Shown here: positions 32,221 to 35,100 of the stretch, one piece after another | Position numbering within the stretch: the stretch's first letter is position 1 | Layout of the letters: every line of letters starts with the position of its first letter | Assembly: GCF_003170075.1 (NCBI RefSeq) | Contig: NZ_PMZU01000022.1 | Span: 1 to 35,100, forward strand | DNA: 35,100 bases | Reading direction: 5' to 3' | Source of the DNA: Methanoregula sp. | GTDB taxonomy: Archaea > Halobacteriota > Methanomicrobia > Methanomicrobiales > Methanospirillaceae | Made by a program: the position numbers and the translations under genes | The notes under the pieces: model-generated | Told to the model about the DNA's origin: nothing | Databases searched by the model: none | What the model saw: the letters and a program-made list of their open reading frames with translations, nothing else

Positions 32221-33378
32221 TTATAAACCGTTGACGAAAGTTTCCATCCGGCCGAGGGCCTCGTTGAGATCTTTCCGTGAGACCGCGTAGGCGCAGCGGA
32301 GGTGATAGTCCCCGCCGCTGCCAAAGACGCTGCCCGGTACGACTGCTACCCGCTGCTCCTTAAGCAGCCGTTCTGCAAACTCCACATCAGAAAGCCCGGT
32401 TCCTTTCACCGAAGGGAACGCGTAGAATGCTCCCTCAGGCACATGGCAGGAAAGACCGATCTTGTTGAGGCCGGCTACGAACATGTTGCGGCGGAGCCGG
32501 TACTCGTTGACCATGCTCGTCTTCTCATCCTCCGCCGAGCGGAGTGCCTCAAGTGCACCGACCTGCCCCATCACCGGGGCGCAGAGCATCACGTACTGAT
32601 GGATCTTGAGCGCTGCGTCGCAGATCTCCTGTGGCGCACAGAGGAAACCCACCCGCCAGCCGGTCATAGCATACGCCTTGGAGAAACCGTTGAGGGTGAT
32701 CGTCCGCTGCCAGAGATCTTTTACCGTGGCAGGGGCTGTGTGGGAATTCTCGTACGTGAGTTCCGAATAGACCTCGTCGCTGATGAGCAGGAGATCCCGG
32801 TCGGTCACGATATCCGCGATGGGTTCGAGATCCTCCTTTTTCATAATCGCACCCGTCGGGTTGTTGGGGAAATTGATGATCAGGGCCTTAGTCTTATCCG
32901 TGATCTTTTCCTGGAGCGTGTCCGGGTTGAGCCTGAAATGATCCTGTTCGGTGCACTCGACTGGAACGGGTATCCCTCCGGCGAGCGTGACGCAGGGTGC
33001 ATAAGAGACATAACTGGGCTCGGCAATCAGTACTTCGTCACCGGGGTTGACTATGGCGCGGACCGCGATGTCAAGCGCCTCGGACACGCCGGTGGTGATA
33101 ACCATCTCGTCGTCAGCCGAGTATTTGAGCTGGTAGCGGCTCGCAAGGTGGGCCGAGAGCGCATCGCGGAGCGTCTGGAGCCCCCGGTTCGATGTATAGG
33201 AGGTTACGCCCTGTTCGATGGAGTAGATGCCGGATTCACAGATGTTCCACGGGGTCCTGAAATCGGGCTCACCGACACCAAGGGAGATTACATCATCCAT
33301 GGTGAGAGCCAGATCAAAAAATTTCCGGATGCCTGAAGGCGGGATCTGCTGAGCACGCTCTGAGACAAACATTCGCAT
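32221..33378 (-). CDS. PLP-dependent aminotransferase, class I/II (aspartate/aromatic type)
   Basis: A 385-residue fold-type I aminotransferase. The PLP lysine is K234 in NGFSKAYAMTGWRVGF, the Asp that binds the pyridine ring is in SDEVYSELTY, and NFPNNPTGA is the substrate-arm motif. The N-terminal ISLGVGEPDFRTP is typical of the subgroup that includes archaeal aspartate and aromatic aminotransferases; the precise amino acid cannot be told from sequence alone. It lies nine bases after an Lrp/AsnC regulator on the same strand, suggesting shared transcription and amino-acid control. Confidence 0.92.
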   Translation of the reverse strand: MRMFVSERAQQIPPSGIRKFFDLALTMDDVISLGVGEPDFRTPWNICESGIYSIEQGVTSYTSNRGLQTLRDALSAHLASRYQLKYSADDEMVITTGVSEALDIAVRAIVNPGDEVLIAEPSYVSYAPCVTLAGGIPVPVECTEQDHFRLNPDTLQEKITDKTKALIINFPNNPTGAIMKKEDLEPIADIVTDRDLLLISDEVYSELTYENSHTAPATVKDLWQRTITLNGFSKAYAMTGWRVGFLCAPQEICDAALKIHQYVMLCAPVMGQVGALEALRSAEDEKTSMVNEYRLRRNMFVAGLNKIGLSCHVPEGAFYAFPSVKGTGLSDVEFAERLLKEQRVAVVPGSVFGSGGDYHLRCAYAVSRKDLNEALGRMETFVNGL

Positions 33379-33387
33379 GATGCCACC

Positions 33388-33882
33388 TCAGAAGGAGTAC
33401 GGAAGGCGTTCGGTTTCCTGTTGCTCAAAAAGGGTGTTGCCATTCTCCTTGTAGGACTTCATGACAATAAGCGTCGCCGTCTCGCGGATCCGGTCCATCG
33501 GGGCGACGTGCTCCGAAACAAACCGGGAAACCTCCTGCATGTTCTTCCCGCTCACCATAAGCTGGAGATCATAGGTACCGGTGATCAGGCGAAGCGTCCG
33601 CACCTGCCTGAACCGGGAAAGCCGTTCGGCAATCCTGTCGTACCCGAAGTCCCGCTCGGGGCTCACTTTCAGCTCGATAATGGCCGACACCTCGCTGTTT
33701 CCTGCCTTCTCCCAGTTGATGACCGTGGTGTACTTACGGATAATCTTGTTCTCCTCAAGGGCGTGGATCCGTGCTTCCACCTCAGCCGGAGTAAGGTTGG
33801 TCATCGATCCGATTTCCTGTGCAGACAGCCGGCTGTTCTCCTCAAGAATCCGGAGGAGTTCGAGATCCTTGTCATCCATCAC
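33388..33882 (-). CDS. Lrp/AsnC family transcriptional regulator
   Basis: The 164-residue protein has an N-terminal winged helix-turn-helix (DKDLELLRILEENSRLSAQE, then EIGSMTNLTPAEVEARIHAL) and a C-terminal RAM/AsnC ligand-binding domain with GTYDLQLMVSGKN. In this family amino acids bind the RAM domain and change oligomer state. Its position immediately ahead of an aminotransferase suggests it controls that gene and probably itself. It follows the Orc1/Cdc6 stop by three bases, so it may be read from the same transcript. Confidence 0.92.
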   Translation of the reverse strand: MMDDKDLELLRILEENSRLSAQEIGSMTNLTPAEVEARIHALEENKIIRKYTTVINWEKAGNSEVSAIIELKVSPERDFGYDRIAERLSRFRQVRTLRLITGTYDLQLMVSGKNMQEVSRFVSEHVAPMDRIRETATLIVMKSYKENGNTLFEQQETERLPYSF

Positions 33883-33885
33883 ACA

Positions 33886-34671
33886 TCACCTGAACCACGT
33901 TTTTAACCATTTTGCTTCCATCTGATTTATATCGAGATCTTTTAACCCGTTCAGCCGCGGATCGTTGAGCACGACCTCGCGGATCTTGCCGGTATTTGCA
34001 TCGAACCACATCTCCTTTGTACGCCCGTACCGGCCCCGGCTCACGACACGGGTATTGATCACACCCAGCATGTTGAGCTCCGAGATAAGGTCGGTGATCC
34101 GACGGTGGGTGAGGATGTCGAGCTGGATGCTGGGCGCTATATCCTGGTAAATGCGCGAGACCTCCCCGCTCGTGAAGATATTCTGGCCCAGATGCTCCAG
34201 CGTCAGCATGGAAAAGAGGATCAGCTTGCTCTGGGCAGGGAGCGTCGCGATACACTCGATCATACTGTCGGTCTCGATCTTGGCCTGCGCCTGTTTCACA
34301 TGCTCTTCGGTTACCTGCTTTGACTCGTCCCTGTCGGCAAGTTCCCCGGAGATCCGGAGGAGGTCTAAGGCCCGCCGCGCGTCACCGTGTTCCTGCGCTG
34401 CAAGTGCCGAGCAGAGCGGGATCACACCTTCGGCAATTGCGCCATCTATAAAAGCGCCGGTGGCGCGCTGTGTCAGGATATCAACCAGCTGCGGTGCATT
34501 ATACGGGGGAAAAACAATCTCCTCTTCCGAAAGCGAGGAGAGTACCCGGGGGTCGAGGAAGTCCTTGAAGCTGAGATCGTTGGAGATCCCAATAATACTG
34601 ACCTTGGAGTTCTTGAGATCTGAGTTGATCCGGGTCAGGTTATACAGGGTATCGTCGCCGCTCTTTTTGAC

Positions 34672-34692
<21 letters not shown>
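33886..34692 (-). CDS. Orc1/Cdc6 replication initiator, C-terminal fragment
   Basis: From the Walker B motif LDEIDKL (34692-34672) downward the protein is archaeal Orc1/Cdc6. Next come [16 protein letters not shown], then sensor 1 in [18 protein letters not shown], sensor 2 in [18 protein letters not shown], and a C-terminal winged helix ending in KTWFR. It recognises origins and loads the replicative helicase. About the first 130 residues, including Walker A, are missing and replaced in frame by a Lon ATPase segment. The gene in the real genome is presumably intact; the fusion here is most likely an assembly artefact. Nearest downstream is the Lrp regulator, three bases away. Confidence 0.88.

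Positions 34693-35100
<408 letters not shown>

Overview
The window reads as a contig from a hydrogenotrophic methanogenic archaeon, most likely of the order Methanomicrobiales (Methanoregula-like). The reasons are two multi-subunit membrane-bound [NiFe] hydrogenases, a short archaeal-type PurA, an Orc1/Cdc6 fragment, a CbiB-type cobalamin gene, TATA-box promoters with very short leaders, and dense ATGA/GTGA stop-start overlaps. This assignment rests on gene content and layout. The last ~0.4 kb (34672-35100) is bacterial-type lon sequence, probably joined by misassembly.

Layout. 1-1881 is an AT-rich, gene-poor accessory edge: the 3' end of a NYN-domain gene, a decayed frame and a zinc-ribbon membrane protein. 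1882-11932 (minus strand) is one long operon for an Mbh-type energy-converting hydrogenase. From its promoter end it runs mbhD, mbhE, mbhG, a giant two-module antiporter fusion, mbhH, mbhI, a 43-codon frame, mbhJ-N, then a maturation protease. 12412-17519 (minus) is a second, compact six-gene Ech hydrogenase, echABCDEF. A 440-base divergent spacer with a run of hairpins leads to hppA (plus, 17960-20020), a K+-independent proton-pumping pyrophosphatase. Both hydrogenases and the pyrophosphatase act on the transmembrane ion gradient; the hydrogenases link it to ferredoxin and H2.

20104-27786 is a mixed block of single genes: a B12-dependent ribonucleotide reductase, a zinc-ribbon membrane protein, a FAS1-domain protein, a YHS-domain protein behind a structured leader, a ferredoxin-nitroreductase fusion, an AlkD-like DNA glycosylase, an aquaporin remnant, a lipoprotein serpin and a small hypothetical.

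27879-32069 (minus) is a tightly overlapping housekeeping operon, purA - Trm112-like - DUF membrane protein - cobD/cbiB - pdxS - pdxT, which makes adenylosuccinate, cobamide and pyridoxal phosphate. Next upstream lie an aminotransferase, an Lrp/AsnC regulator and the 3' part of an Orc1/Cdc6 gene. That frame runs without a stop into the bacterial Lon ATPase domain, crossing over exactly at the LDEIDKL Walker B motif that both families share.
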